From an uncultured Candidatus Melainabacteria bacterium (GTDB lineage: Bacteria > Cyanobacteriota > Vampirovibrionia > Gastranaerophilales > Gastranaerophilaceae), in assembly GCA_934693165.1 (NCBI GenBank), contig CAKUUX010000008.1, positions 1 to 64,000 on the forward strand: a stretch of DNA of 64,000 nucleotides, read 5' to 3'. Position numbers and translations under genes: made by a program. Each line of letters opens with the position of its first letter. Position 1 is the first letter of the stretch. Of the stretch, positions 35,070-43,462 are shown piece after piece. The notes under the pieces are model-generated. The model searched no databases. It was not told the origin of the DNA and saw nothing but the letters and a program-made list of their open reading frames with translations.

Positions 35070-36984
35070 ATTGTCTAAAATAGTTAACTATCCCTTCTGC
35101 AATACCTTTCGCAGTTCTTTGTTGTCTATCTGCAGAAACTAATTGCATTCGTTCTTTTTCATTAGATATAAATCCGATTTCAACCAATATTGCTGGTTTT
35201 GTCGTATGATTTATAACATAAAATCTTGACTTAATCAAACCTCGGTTAGGAGATTCGGTTACATTCTTCACAAATTCAGCCTGTACACATTTTGCCAAAT
35301 TGTAACTATAATCATGATAATAGTGAGTTTCTAAGCCAACTGGACTAGTATTTTCAGAAGAATTTACGTGAATACTTACGAAAATGTCCTCGTCTTTACC
35401 CTCAGCAATATCAACCCTTTCTTGTAATGATACAGTTGAATTATCACTTCTTGTCATATAAACCTTGTAACCTTTTTGCTTTAATATAGCCTCAAGTCTT
35501 TGTGCTACAGCAAGATTGATATCACTTTCTTTGATACCTGCTCTTGTTGCACCACAATCTGTACCACCATGACCTGCATCAATTACAATAACCTTTTCAC
35601 CAGCTTTTTTCTTTGTGTTTGTAAATACGGGTGGAACAATTTTCTTTATTGGAGATTGTTCTAATTGTGGTTCACTTATAGAAATTTTTAGACTTTTTCC
35701 ATCTAAGCCCGAATAAACCTTTGTTGTACCGTTTGATTGCAATTTATATGATACAGTTAAAAGTTGACCTTCTATTTTTAATTTTAGATTTTGTACATTT
35801 GTATTTTTTATAGCATTAGTAAATTGTGCTTCATTGTATTTATCAATGTTATAAATGGTTAGAATAAAATCATCTGCTTTTCTATAAACACTATAAACAA
35901 CTGGAGCATTAAACGCTAAAATGACGTCATTATTTTGTCCATTTTTTTCGTAATAAGTAGAAGTTAAATTTGCTTTTATATTTGACAAAGATGCAACATT
36001 ATATCTTTCTTTATCAGCAAGCAATAATGTTTCATTATCAGGTGAATATATTGGAATATACTTATCAGGTTTATTTGTTTTTAAAACCAAACGAGTTTTG
36101 TTTGTTTCAAACTGACCAACTTTTATAGTTTCTGTTTCATTTATAGAATATTCTTTACTTCTAACCTCTTTACTTGCCAAAGTATTTGGTAAATCATAAA
36201 CAATTCTCGCAGGTTCTGAAAGATATAAAGCTTTTTCTACAGCAACAGAACCAAACCCTGATAGTAAAATACCGTTAGACGTTTTATTTATACTGTTTAA
36301 GTAATATCTTGTATTTAATTTTAAATCTCTTTTTATTTGTTCAACCTTAACATCACTAAAAGCTGATTCAACTTCTTTTGGGATATTTGCTAATGCAAAA
36401 GCAGATTGAATATCCTTCATAGAAGAAGTTGGAATAGTAACATTTTGTGCAGAAGATACTGGAACTTCTTTCTTTGTAATGACCTGAGTTGTCATTGCAG
36501 AATATTCATAATAATCGTTTGAATCATGTCTAGCTTCTCTAAACGTATTTTGGAAATATTCTTCTTTTAATAAAGGTTTATCACCATATTTAACAATAAT
36601 GCTGTTTTTTAATCTATAAACATCAATTTTATCTGCGCTATACTTTTCATCCAGAGTTAACACAACTCTTACGACATCTGGATTAACGGAATTTTGTGCA
36701 ACAACAGCGTGTTTTACAACACCTTGTGTAAAATTAATATCTTCTTTTTTTGTAGCCAAAATTGCAGAATTTATATCAAAATAAACTCTGTTAGGATTTG
36801 ACATTTTAATCAATTTTAATTTACTTGTATTATTTGATGTAAATTCAGAAGGTGAATTTATCATAAGAACAGAAGATGAAGTGTCAAATGCTACAGACGT
36901 AATTTTTATAGAATTTTCATCTGCAAAAACGACTTGAGCCAAAAATAAAAATATAAAAAATATTGATAATAAGAATTTTTTCAT
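35059..36984 (-). CDS. N-acetylmuramoyl-L-alanine amidase with AMIN domains
   Basis: A 641-residue periplasmic wall hydrolase. Signal peptide ~1-21 (…AQVVFADE). Residues ~25-430 hold repeated AMIN-like beta domains ('PNRVYFDI', 'PARIVYDLPN') that direct such enzymes to the wall or septum. The catalytic Amidase_3 domain is at ~450-641: 'VIDAGHGGTDCGA' (zinc His), 'ESDINLAVAQRL' (Glu), 'FVSIHVNSSEN' (His) and 'ILVEIGFISN' (catalytic Glu). AmiC-like; AMIN amidases are frequent in cyanobacteria. A TATAAT lies about 30 bases before the leader. Confidence 0.92.
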   Translation of the reverse strand: MKKFLLSIFFIFLFLAQVVFADENSIKITSVAFDTSSSVLMINSPSEFTSNNTSKLKLIKMSNPNRVYFDINSAILATKKEDINFTQGVVKHAVVAQNSVNPDVVRVVLTLDEKYSADKIDVYRLKNSIIVKYGDKPLLKEEYFQNTFREARHDSNDYYEYSAMTTQVITKKEVPVSSAQNVTIPTSSMKDIQSAFALANIPKEVESAFSDVKVEQIKRDLKLNTRYYLNSINKTSNGILLSGFGSVAVEKALYLSEPARIVYDLPNTLASKEVRSKEYSINETETIKVGQFETNKTRLVLKTNKPDKYIPIYSPDNETLLLADKERYNVASLSNIKANLTSTYYEKNGQNNDVILAFNAPVVYSVYRKADDFILTIYNIDKYNEAQFTNAIKNTNVQNLKLKIEGQLLTVSYKLQSNGTTKVYSGLDGKSLKISISEPQLEQSPIKKIVPPVFTNTKKKAGEKVIVIDAGHGGTDCGATRAGIKESDINLAVAQRLEAILKQKGYKVYMTRSDNSTVSLQERVDIAEGKDEDIFVSIHVNSSENTSPVGLETHYYHDYSYNLAKCVQAEFVKNVTESPNRGLIKSRFYVINHTTKPAILVEIGFISNEKERMQLVSADRQQRTAKGIAEGIVNYFRQYDK

Positions 36985-37040
36985 TTTTACCTACTTCACC
37001 AAATAAGATTATACAATATTTTTAAAGATATGAAAAAAAG

Positions 37041-37069
37041 TTGACCTTTCTTAAAAAAAAAACTAGAAT
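37041..37069 (+). promoter_or_regulatory. Complete leaderless promoter (TTGACC-N17-TAGAAT)
   Basis: -35 TTGACC at 37041-37046, 17-base A-rich spacer, -10 TAGAAT at 37064-37069, then six bases (GTAGGC) and ATG at 37076. This is the clearest leaderless promoter in the window. Confidence 0.75.
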
Positions 37070-37075
37070 GTAGGC

Positions 37076-37411
37076 ATGAACAAACTTAGAAGACGTTGGT
37101 ATGATGTAGATTATTCTGCAACAGAAATATTTGATAAAATTCAAAACCTCGATAATGACACAAAAAACGCATTATCAGAAAATTTGACTGAAATTATCAA
37201 GCAGATAAAGGATTTACACAAAGAAGAACTTGAGCCAGATTTAAGCCTTGGACTTGAAAGAGTTATAGGCTTGTATCACCAATTCCAAAGCCGTAGACGT
37301 TGGTACGACAAAAACGACGAAGAAATAGCATACGCAATTAAAACCCTGTTTACACTGCCAACACAAGATTTTTATAACATTGTCGAAGGACTGTCTGTTT
37401 CGTTAAATTAA
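37076..37411 (+). CDS. Small RRRWYD-repeat protein
   Basis: A 111-residue soluble helical protein with an internal duplication: 'LRRRWYDVDYSATEIFDKIQ' at the N-terminus and 'SRRRWYDKNDEEIAYAIKTL' at about residue 72. Each RRRWYD is followed by an acidic turn and a helix. I do not know a function. The Arg/Trp-rich motif could bind RNA or phosphate. It has a strong leaderless promoter and stands alone, converging with purD. Confidence 0.7.
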   Translation: MNKLRRRWYDVDYSATEIFDKIQNLDNDTKNALSENLTEIIKQIKDLHKEELEPDLSLGLERVIGLYHQFQSRRRWYDKNDEEIAYAIKTLFTLPTQDFYNIVEGLSVSLN

Positions 37412-37424
37412 AGGATAATTAAAC

Positions 37425-38672
37425 TTAGTCCAAAACTGCGCATAGGTCTTTTCTGTGAGTTTTGCCGTCAAATTCAATCAACGCAACTTCATCATACAAG
37501 GCATCTGTTGCGAAGGTATATGTCTTAGCATTTTTAGTAACAACAAGAGTTCTATCACCTGTTGTCAAATACTCTAAATACTCATTTTTTCTTGTATTAA
37601 AATGAGCAACTAAAGTATCTTCGTCCAAATTATTTAAACCTGAAATAACTTTGTCAGTCTTATTTCCTGCAGAAAGAACACAAGAAACAGAAACTTCATC
37701 TTTCATATTAATATACTCATAATCATCAGCAAAAGAACCAACAACACAAGCATACATTATATCAAACAAATTATCTTCGATAGTTGAAAGTACACCCTGA
37801 CAGTCATGGTCTTGCAAGAATGGGTTAAATTCTAATGCAACAACTTCATTATCAGGAGTTAGCACGCAATCAATACCCAAAATTCCAACATAAGGTGTTC
37901 CTTTTTGGTCTAAACTATCAAGAGCAGGGAAAATTATCTCTTGCATAATGTATTGTTCAACATTTCTTGTAATTTTATAATCTGGAATATAAGCTCCCAT
38001 GCCAGGAGTTAAAAGTCCACCGTCACCATCAAGCACAAACTTATAATTACCAACACTACTCAATGGAATTGCATGATATCCGTCTGTTATTACGTAATAA
38101 GAAAACTCATGTCCATAAACAAAATCTTCTACAATAACTCTTTTTTCGTTTCTCATAAAACAATCTTCAATAAAAGATTTTGCAATACTCATTGCAGAAC
38201 AAATCATTGTACCATTTGAATTTCTATGTTCATCAGTCTTTACAACAACAGGTAGCATTGAATTTCTAACATAATCAATTGCTTGTTGAGGTTTTTCAAA
38301 AATACCAAATCTTGCAGTTGGAACATGCAATTTATATAAGAATTTTTTACCAGTAGATTTATTTATAGCAATCTGAGCACTTGCAGAAGTTGGGCCAAAA
38401 ACCATTTGACCATTTTCTTGAAAAATACCAACTACATTTGCTCTTATAGCTTTTTCACTTGAACAAATTGTTAAATCAATTGCATTTTCCATTGCAAAAT
38501 CAAGTAATCCTGCAACATCATTTTCTCTAATATCAACGCAAGTTGCAAATTCTCTCATTGCATCATTACCTGATGCGACATAAATATTACCGATATTGCT
38601 TAATTTAGAAAGCTTTTGAGCTAACGCATATTCTTTTGCACTATTTCCAATAATTAAAATATTCTTTTCCAT
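37425..38672 (-). CDS. purD: Phosphoribosylamine-glycine ligase
   Basis: A 415-residue ATP-grasp enzyme for the second step of purine synthesis. 'NILIIGNSAKEYALAQKL' at the N-terminus, 'KFLYKLHVPTARF', 'PVVVKTDEH', 'GDGGLLTPGMGAYIP' and 'VLGIDCVL-type...EFNPFLQD' follow PurD order. PurD usually reads GREHAL and G-x-GVA-x(n)-ARFGDPE; here GNSAKEYAL and EFNPFLQDHDCQ, so it is divergent but complete in length. The ATG lies six bases after a TATAAT. Confidence 0.88.
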   Translation of the reverse strand: MEKNILIIGNSAKEYALAQKLSKLSNIGNIYVASGNDAMREFATCVDIRENDVAGLLDFAMENAIDLTICSSEKAIRANVVGIFQENGQMVFGPTSASAQIAINKSTGKKFLYKLHVPTARFGIFEKPQQAIDYVRNSMLPVVVKTDEHRNSNGTMICSAMSIAKSFIEDCFMRNEKRVIVEDFVYGHEFSYYVITDGYHAIPLSSVGNYKFVLDGDGGLLTPGMGAYIPDYKITRNVEQYIMQEIIFPALDSLDQKGTPYVGILGIDCVLTPDNEVVALEFNPFLQDHDCQGVLSTIEDNLFDIMYACVVGSFADDYEYINMKDEVSVSCVLSAGNKTDKVISGLNNLDEDTLVAHFNTRKNEYLEYLTTGDRTLVVTKNAKTYTFATDALYDEVALIEFDGKTHRKDLCAVLD

Positions 38673-38678
38673 AAAATT

Positions 38679-38684
38679 ATTATA
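38679..38684 (-). promoter_or_regulatory. -10 element of leaderless promoter (purD)
   Basis: TATAAT on the minus strand, then AATTTT, then ATG at 38672. Confidence 0.6.
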
Positions 38685-38803
38685 CTACATAATTTATACG
38701 ATTTTTATTAAGAAATATTACAAAAATATTGATAATTTTGTATAATAAAAATGACTTTCGAAAAAGTATCCTTAAAAGAATACTATCAGAGGAGAGAGAA
38801 TTT

Positions 38804-39067
38804 ATGGCAAACAACATTATCAACTATTTAACACAAGCTTTTATGGCACCAACTGCAATGCAAGCTCAAAATGTTAAACCGTTAGAACAAGTAAAAGAAG
38901 TTAAATCAACAAACCCTTTTTCTAACAACCCTTTTGTGACAATGAGTGCCAAAAAATCATCTATGGATACATACGCAAAAAACTGCCCAGTTAAAGGTGG
39001 TTATTTTGCAGGATATTATAATAACAAGCCTAACATCGTTGGGCAAAGATTATTCCTTGAAGTGTAA
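38804..39067 (+). CDS. Hypothetical small protein
   Basis: An 87-residue protein not recognised. It is Asn/Lys/Pro-rich ('STNPFSNNPFVTMSAKK'), with no signal peptide. I choose the ATG at 38804 because AGGAGAGAG lies just before it; an earlier ATG at 38729 would include the TATAAT at 38741-38746. Its leader of ~50 bases contains AGTATCCTTAAAAGAATACT, a short dyad that could be regulatory. Confidence 0.55.
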   Translation: MANNIINYLTQAFMAPTAMQAQNVKPLEQVKEVKSTNPFSNNPFVTMSAKKSSMDTYAKNCPVKGGYFAGYYNNKPNIVGQRLFLEV

Positions 39068-39124
39068 GGGTAGGTTTAAACAACGGCGATTATGCCAGTA
39101 TTAGAAGAAGAACGTGGGCTACTA

Positions 39125-40156
39125 TTAATTAATTTTATTAGTATGCCCACCTTTTAAGTTGTCTTTAATGCTTATCATTGTAGTTTTCAAAATATAATCA
39201 ATAGCATCTTGAGTTTTGTAGGCGATATGAGGTGTTACTAAAACATTTGGCATTTTGACGAGTTTTTTTATAATCAAATTTGTATTATTACATTCAGAAA
39301 AACATTCTGTAGCTTCTTTGTTTTTATTTTTTTCGCAAAAAACACCTGAGCTTTCACATTCAATAACATCTAATGCACATCCAGAAATTTTATTATTTGT
39401 AATTGCGTCAAAAAGTGCTTTTGTATCAACGAGTTCACCTCTTGCAACATTAATCAAATAACTTGTATCTTTCATCATTTCAAATTCTTTTTCTGAAATC
39501 AAATGATAGGATTGATTATTATATGGAAGATGTAAAGTTACGATATCTGATTTTGTGAGAAGTTCATCTTTATTTACATATTGAACATTATAATTTTCAA
39601 TTAAACCATTCTTTTTTACCAAATCATAAGCTAAAACTTTCATACCAAAAGCGTTTGCAATCATACAAACACCAGCACCTATTGTGCCAGTACCAAATAC
39701 CCCTAGAGTTAAATTGTTCAAATCACGACCAACATATTTTGAATTACCCTTATTTAAATCTTTCAAATCAAAAATAGCGACATAAATTTTCCTCATAAGA
39801 GTCAAAATTAGACCAAACGTATACTGCATAACACCAGTTTTGCCATAGTTTTCTACATTTAAGACTTTTATGTTTTGTTTTTTTGCTTCCTCTAAATCGA
39901 TATGGTTAAAACCTGTCGAACGAGTAGAAATTATCATCAAATTTGGGAAAGCATCAATAACTTCTTTATCAACTTTTGAATCTATAAAAACACTTATAAC
40001 GGTTGTATTTTGTCTTACTACATAAGGAAGATTTTGTACGACATTTTTTGTAAGACTTTCTTTAAAAAAAGTTATTTCAAAATCCTCAGTATTTTCTCTA
40101 TCAAAATAAGCTTGTTCTTCTTCCCTAAAATCAAACATCAACATTTTTATAGACAT
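39125..40156 (-). CDS. D-isomer 2-hydroxyacid dehydrogenase (D-lactate type)
   Basis: A 343-residue NAD-dependent dehydrogenase. 'GVFGTGTIGAGVCMIANAFG' is the Rossmann loop; catalytic Arg in 'INVARGELVD', Glu in 'LDVIECES' and His in 'TPHIAYKT' are all present. The N-terminal 'STRSTGFNHIDLEEAK' matches D-lactate dehydrogenase (LdhA) relatives, so fermentative pyruvate reduction to D-lactate is the best guess; other 2-keto acids are possible. AAGGAG ribosome site. Confidence 0.85.
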   Translation of the reverse strand: MSIKMLMFDFREEEQAYFDRENTEDFEITFFKESLTKNVVQNLPYVVRQNTTVISVFIDSKVDKEVIDAFPNLMIISTRSTGFNHIDLEEAKKQNIKVLNVENYGKTGVMQYTFGLILTLMRKIYVAIFDLKDLNKGNSKYVGRDLNNLTLGVFGTGTIGAGVCMIANAFGMKVLAYDLVKKNGLIENYNVQYVNKDELLTKSDIVTLHLPYNNQSYHLISEKEFEMMKDTSYLINVARGELVDTKALFDAITNNKISGCALDVIECESSGVFCEKNKNKEATECFSECNNTNLIIKKLVKMPNVLVTPHIAYKTQDAIDYILKTTMISIKDNLKGGHTNKIN

Positions 40157-40223
40157 AATTGCTCCTTTTTAAGAGATTATTTTTAAAATAAAGAAGATTT
40201 TATATTGGACAAATGGACATGTT

Positions 40224-41198
40224 TTATTTTAAGACTTTGGCTTTCGTGTGTTCTTGAACTTTGCTTACAATATAATCACAAATTTTAACTTCTAAATTTA
40301 TTGAAAAATGGTTATTTATTTCTTTAATAAAGTAGCAAGGGCTTGTTACATTAACTTCAATTATTTGAGAATTTATAACATCCAAACCTGCCATATAAAT
40401 TCCCATCGAATTTAATTTTTTTGCAACTTCTGTAAATTTTCTTTTTTCTTCTTCTGTTAAAACGGCTTTTTTAATAAAGTCATCACTGTGTGTATTAAAT
40501 TTAAAATCGTCTTTTGTAGGCAATTTTTGTACGCATTCATCAAGAACAGTGTCACCCAAAGTCAAAACTCTTTTATCTCCAAATTTTGCTTCTGGTATAT
40601 ATTTTTGGCACATAATAAGAGTTTGACCATCATTTGTCATACTCTTGATTATACTGTTTGTATTGACATCATTTTCTTTCAAGAACATTACATTTGCGCC
40701 AAAACAAAGATTTAAAGGTTTTAAAATAATTTCTTTATTTTTTGCCAAAAATTCTTTTATAGTCTTTTTGTCAGAAGTAACAAGAGCTTCTGGCATATAT
40801 TCTGCAAAATATAGAGCATGCAGTTTTTCATTAAAACTTCTAATAGCTTGAGGATTATTCATTATTAAGACCTTGCTTTGGTCAACAAAATCCATAATAT
40901 ATGTTGAATTTATATAATTCAAATCAACAGGTGGATCTTGACGGAACATAACCAAATCAAAATCTTCAACATTTGAATAATGCTCCACTTTTTCGTAAAA
41001 AATATTTTCATCTTTCAAATATGATTTATAGCTTATTGCACGAGCTTTTAAATCTACTATTGATAACTTATCTTCCGTTGTTATTTCAACATTATAACCA
41101 CGATTTAAAAATTCTTTTATCAACCAAAAATTTGTCACAAGGTTGTTAAATTCAAAATATTTAAGTTCAATTTTATCAATAATAAATAAGATATTCAT
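40224..41198 (-). CDS. gshB: Glutathione synthetase-like ATP-grasp enzyme
   Basis: A 324-residue protein. 'VMFRQDPPVDLNYI' matches the RxDPPxD loop of bacterial GshB; 'EIILKPLNLCFGANV' is the ATP-grasp Lys region; 'IIEVNVTSPCYFIKEIN' gives the metal-binding Glu/Asn. It would join Gly to gamma-Glu-Cys, or make a related dipeptide thiol. GshA is not in the window. AAGGAAAG ribosome site. Confidence 0.85.
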   Translation of the reverse strand: MNILFIIDKIELKYFEFNNLVTNFWLIKEFLNRGYNVEITTEDKLSIVDLKARAISYKSYLKDENIFYEKVEHYSNVEDFDLVMFRQDPPVDLNYINSTYIMDFVDQSKVLIMNNPQAIRSFNEKLHALYFAEYMPEALVTSDKKTIKEFLAKNKEIILKPLNLCFGANVMFLKENDVNTNSIIKSMTNDGQTLIMCQKYIPEAKFGDKRVLTLGDTVLDECVQKLPTKDDFKFNTHSDDFIKKAVLTEEEKRKFTEVAKKLNSMGIYMAGLDVINSQIIEVNVTSPCYFIKEINNHFSINLEVKICDYIVSKVQEHTKAKVLK

Positions 41199-41226
41199 AA
41201 GATGCTCTTTCCTTTGTAATAGATAT

Positions 41227-41254
41227 AAAAGCCCTCTTTAAAAGAGGGCTTTTT
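41227..41254 (-). terminator. Terminator after TSCPD gene
   Basis: AAAAGCCCTCTTT/AAAGAGGGCTTTT stem with T-runs on both strands. Confidence 0.85.
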
Positions 41255-41255
41255 A

Positions 41256-41564
41256 TTAGTTATTAACTTGTTCTGTTTCAGGTTGTTTATATTCCATTCT
41301 CTTATTCTTATACAAAATAAGAGCTTTTGCTAATTGGTCAGGACAGCTAGTATCTCTATCCCCACAATGGATACCACTTAGTTTAGAAATTACCTCATCG
41401 ATTGTTAGACCTTTGACTAATGCAACGATACCCTTATGATTACCATCGCAACCTCCAAAGAATTCTACATTCTGCACAATACCATCAAAGATTTGTATTT
41501 GAATAACTTGTGCACAGATACCTGATGTTTTGTATTGAATTGTTTCTGGTTGAATATTTGCCAT
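41256..41564 (-). CDS. TSCPD-domain protein (TIGR03905-like)
   Basis: A 102-residue protein with 'SGICAQVIQI', 'GGCDGNHKGI' and 'GIHCGDRDTSCPDQLAKAL', the conserved Cys and TSCPD motif of the family that also forms the C-terminus of some ribonucleotide reductases. In TIGR03905 proteins it stands alone. Function is not established; the paired Cys suggest metal or thiol chemistry. It follows the M48 protease gene by 12 bases. Confidence 0.85.
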   Translation of the reverse strand: MANIQPETIQYKTSGICAQVIQIQIFDGIVQNVEFFGGCDGNHKGIVALVKGLTIDEVISKLSGIHCGDRDTSCPDQLAKALILYKNKRMEYKQPETEQVNN

Positions 41565-41576
41565 AATCTTTAATCC

Positions 41577-42518
41577 TTATTTGCTCATTAAATAAAGTGC
41601 TGCAAATGAAGCATCCCAGCCATTAATAATACCTGACATTTTTTTCATTCTTTTTTCTTTATTTTTTAACAATTTCTTTTGAGTTTTTATGTATTTATTT
41701 TGTAATGATTTGTTGTTTTTTCTCAATGTAAGATTTGCTTCAATCATTGTTGATGCTTTTTTATAAGATTCTGTATTGTATCCAGCTGCACCGGTTTTAG
41801 CATATTTTGGATAATTATATAAAATATAATCATAAATATTCATCAGTCTTTTTTCGCCTGACGGGTGAGTTTCTAAAACATCAATGTAGTTACCACAAAT
41901 TTTATTTAAAACAGAAATTAAAGCTAATGGATTATAACCAGCTCTAATCATTAAATCTACTGCAGTAATATCAGCTTCCATTTCATCGTTACGGCTAAGT
42001 TTTGATGAAGCTAATTGTTGACCAATTGCAACAGTAGTAGCACCGGCATCGCTTGCGCCTTTTGCCAAGTCCGTTGCAACTGAACTAATTACACTATCTA
42101 AAATAGTTTGTTTTGCACAATGTCCATTAAGAATATGACCCATTTCATGAGCAATTACACCAGCTAATTCGTGGTCGTAATCAACATAGTTTAATAAGCC
42201 TCTGTATACATGAATTTCTTTATTAATATCTGCATAAGCATTTACATCTTCTGTATTTGAAACTGTAAACTTGATAGTTTGTTGCACACCATTTTTTGTA
42301 AGTAAAACATTACCAATTCTGTTTACCCTTTGAAGATTAGCTTTACTATCCCAGTTTGTACCAGATGTAGTAGTTTTTGTAGTTGTAGTCTTTGTTGTTG
42401 AACCATTTTTTGTTGTAGTTGTAGTAGTTGTCGTAGTAGTTGTTGTTCCTGCATTTGCAGAAGTTTGAACTCCAACAAAAGCAACTAATAAAAATAAAAT
42501 ACTAAAAAATTTTTTCAT
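41577..42518 (-). CDS. Exported M48-family zinc metalloprotease
   Basis: A 313-residue exported protease. Signal peptide ~1-23 (…TSANAG), then an unusual run of about twelve Thr and more Thr/Lys repeats (~24-55). The zinc site is 'VIAHEMGHILNGH' and the third ligand 'DEMEADITAVDLMIRAGYNP'. Similar to BepA/LoiP/YcaL, which clear misfolded outer-membrane proteins in the periplasm. I start at 42518, with GGAG nine bases before; an ATG at 42554 would add a non-signal extension. Confidence 0.87.
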   Translation of the reverse strand: MKKFFSILFLLVAFVGVQTSANAGTTTTTTTTTTTTKNGSTTKTTTTKTTTSGTNWDSKANLQRVNRIGNVLLTKNGVQQTIKFTVSNTEDVNAYADINKEIHVYRGLLNYVDYDHELAGVIAHEMGHILNGHCAKQTILDSVISSVATDLAKGASDAGATTVAIGQQLASSKLSRNDEMEADITAVDLMIRAGYNPLALISVLNKICGNYIDVLETHPSGEKRLMNIYDYILYNYPKYAKTGAAGYNTESYKKASTMIEANLTLRKNNKSLQNKYIKTQKKLLKNKEKRMKKMSGIINGWDASFAALYLMSK

Positions 42519-42585
42519 ATCTATCTGCTCCTTTATTGATATATATTCTAGCACAAAAAAGTAAACTCAAACTTTTACATTTCTT

Positions 42586-42633
42586 TATAATACCCCCTAG
42601 GGGTGTTAAAATTGCTATATCGTGTGGTATAGT
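42586..42633 (+). promoter_or_regulatory. CsoR/RcnR-type operator and promoter of dmeF-like gene
   Basis: 'ATAATACCCCCTAGGGGTGT' (42587-42606) has the perfect core CCCCTAGGGG and matches the A/T-flanked C4-5/G4-5 operators of the CsoR/RcnR metal-sensing repressors. An extended -10 (TGGTATAGT, 42625-42633) follows, so a bound repressor would cover the -35 region. No CsoR/RcnR gene is in the window. Confidence 0.6.
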
Positions 42634-42657
42634 GTAGTTGTAAGAAATGAGGTTAAA

Positions 42658-43338
42658 ATGGAAGTTGAAGAAAAAAGTTTAGAAAAAAGAACACTATTGG
42701 TAGTTATATTGACGATTGTCACAATGGTTGTAGAGATTGCGTATGGATATATCACCCATTCAATGGCACTTTTAGCAGACGGTTTCCACATGGGAACTCA
42801 CGCACTTGCATTGGGTTTAACTTTTTTAGCTTATTTTTTTGCAAGAAAATTTGCTAATTCTGAAATGTTTGAACACGGCACAGAAAAAATTAAAACCCTT
42901 GCAGCTTATACAAGTTCAATCTTTTTAGGCGTAACAGGGTTTGCCATTATCATTGAATCAGCCTCAAAACTAATAAATCCAGTAAAAATAATATTTTCTG
43001 ATGCAATTTTGATTGCAATTATTGGATTAATAGTTAACCTTGTAAGCATATTAATAATGAAGGGTAAACATGTTCATTTACACATCGGCGAATGCGAAGA
43101 AGAACACCACAACGAAGAAGAACATGAAGACCAAAACTTCAAATCAGCATACCTTCACATACTTGCAGATATTTTAACCTCTGTATTAGCAATTATGGCG
43201 CTTGTTTTAGGTAAATTTATGAACATCACATACTTTGATTCTGCAATCGGAATATTAGGTGGTATAGTCATCTTAAAATGGTCAATTGGATTAGTCAAAG
43301 ATACAGCCGTAGTCTTACTTGACATGAAATGTAAATAA
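42658..43338 (+). CDS. dmeF: Cation diffusion facilitator, DmeF-like metal exporter
   Basis: A 226-residue CDF protein with six membrane helices. TM2 'LLADGFHMGTHALALG' carries the metal-site Asp/His pair, and 'HGTEKIKTLAAYTSSIFLG' is the DmeF-type loop. A His/Glu-rich stretch (HVHLH...EEEHHNEEEHED, ~142-162) precedes TM5 'LHILADILTS' (second HxxxD). No long cytoplasmic C-domain. DmeF exports Co/Ni, and its repressors belong to RcnR/DmeR, fitting the operator. I start at ATG 42658 (GAGG before it); an upstream GTG at 42622 falls within the promoter. Confidence 0.82.
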   Translation: MEVEEKSLEKRTLLVVILTIVTMVVEIAYGYITHSMALLADGFHMGTHALALGLTFLAYFFARKFANSEMFEHGTEKIKTLAAYTSSIFLGVTGFAIIIESASKLINPVKIIFSDAILIAIIGLIVNLVSILIMKGKHVHLHIGECEEEHHNEEEHEDQNFKSAYLHILADILTSVLAIMALVLGKFMNITYFDSAIGILGGIVILKWSIGLVKDTAVVLLDMKCK

Positions 43339-43462
43339 TTGTAAAATTATGTAAAAATTTCCAGATCATGTGGAAATTTACTATTTTCAGATGTTTTCAT
43401 GTATTTAGGTGTAAGTGTATTATATCTACATGTAAAAAGTGTGTAAAAAAAAGGAAACGCAA

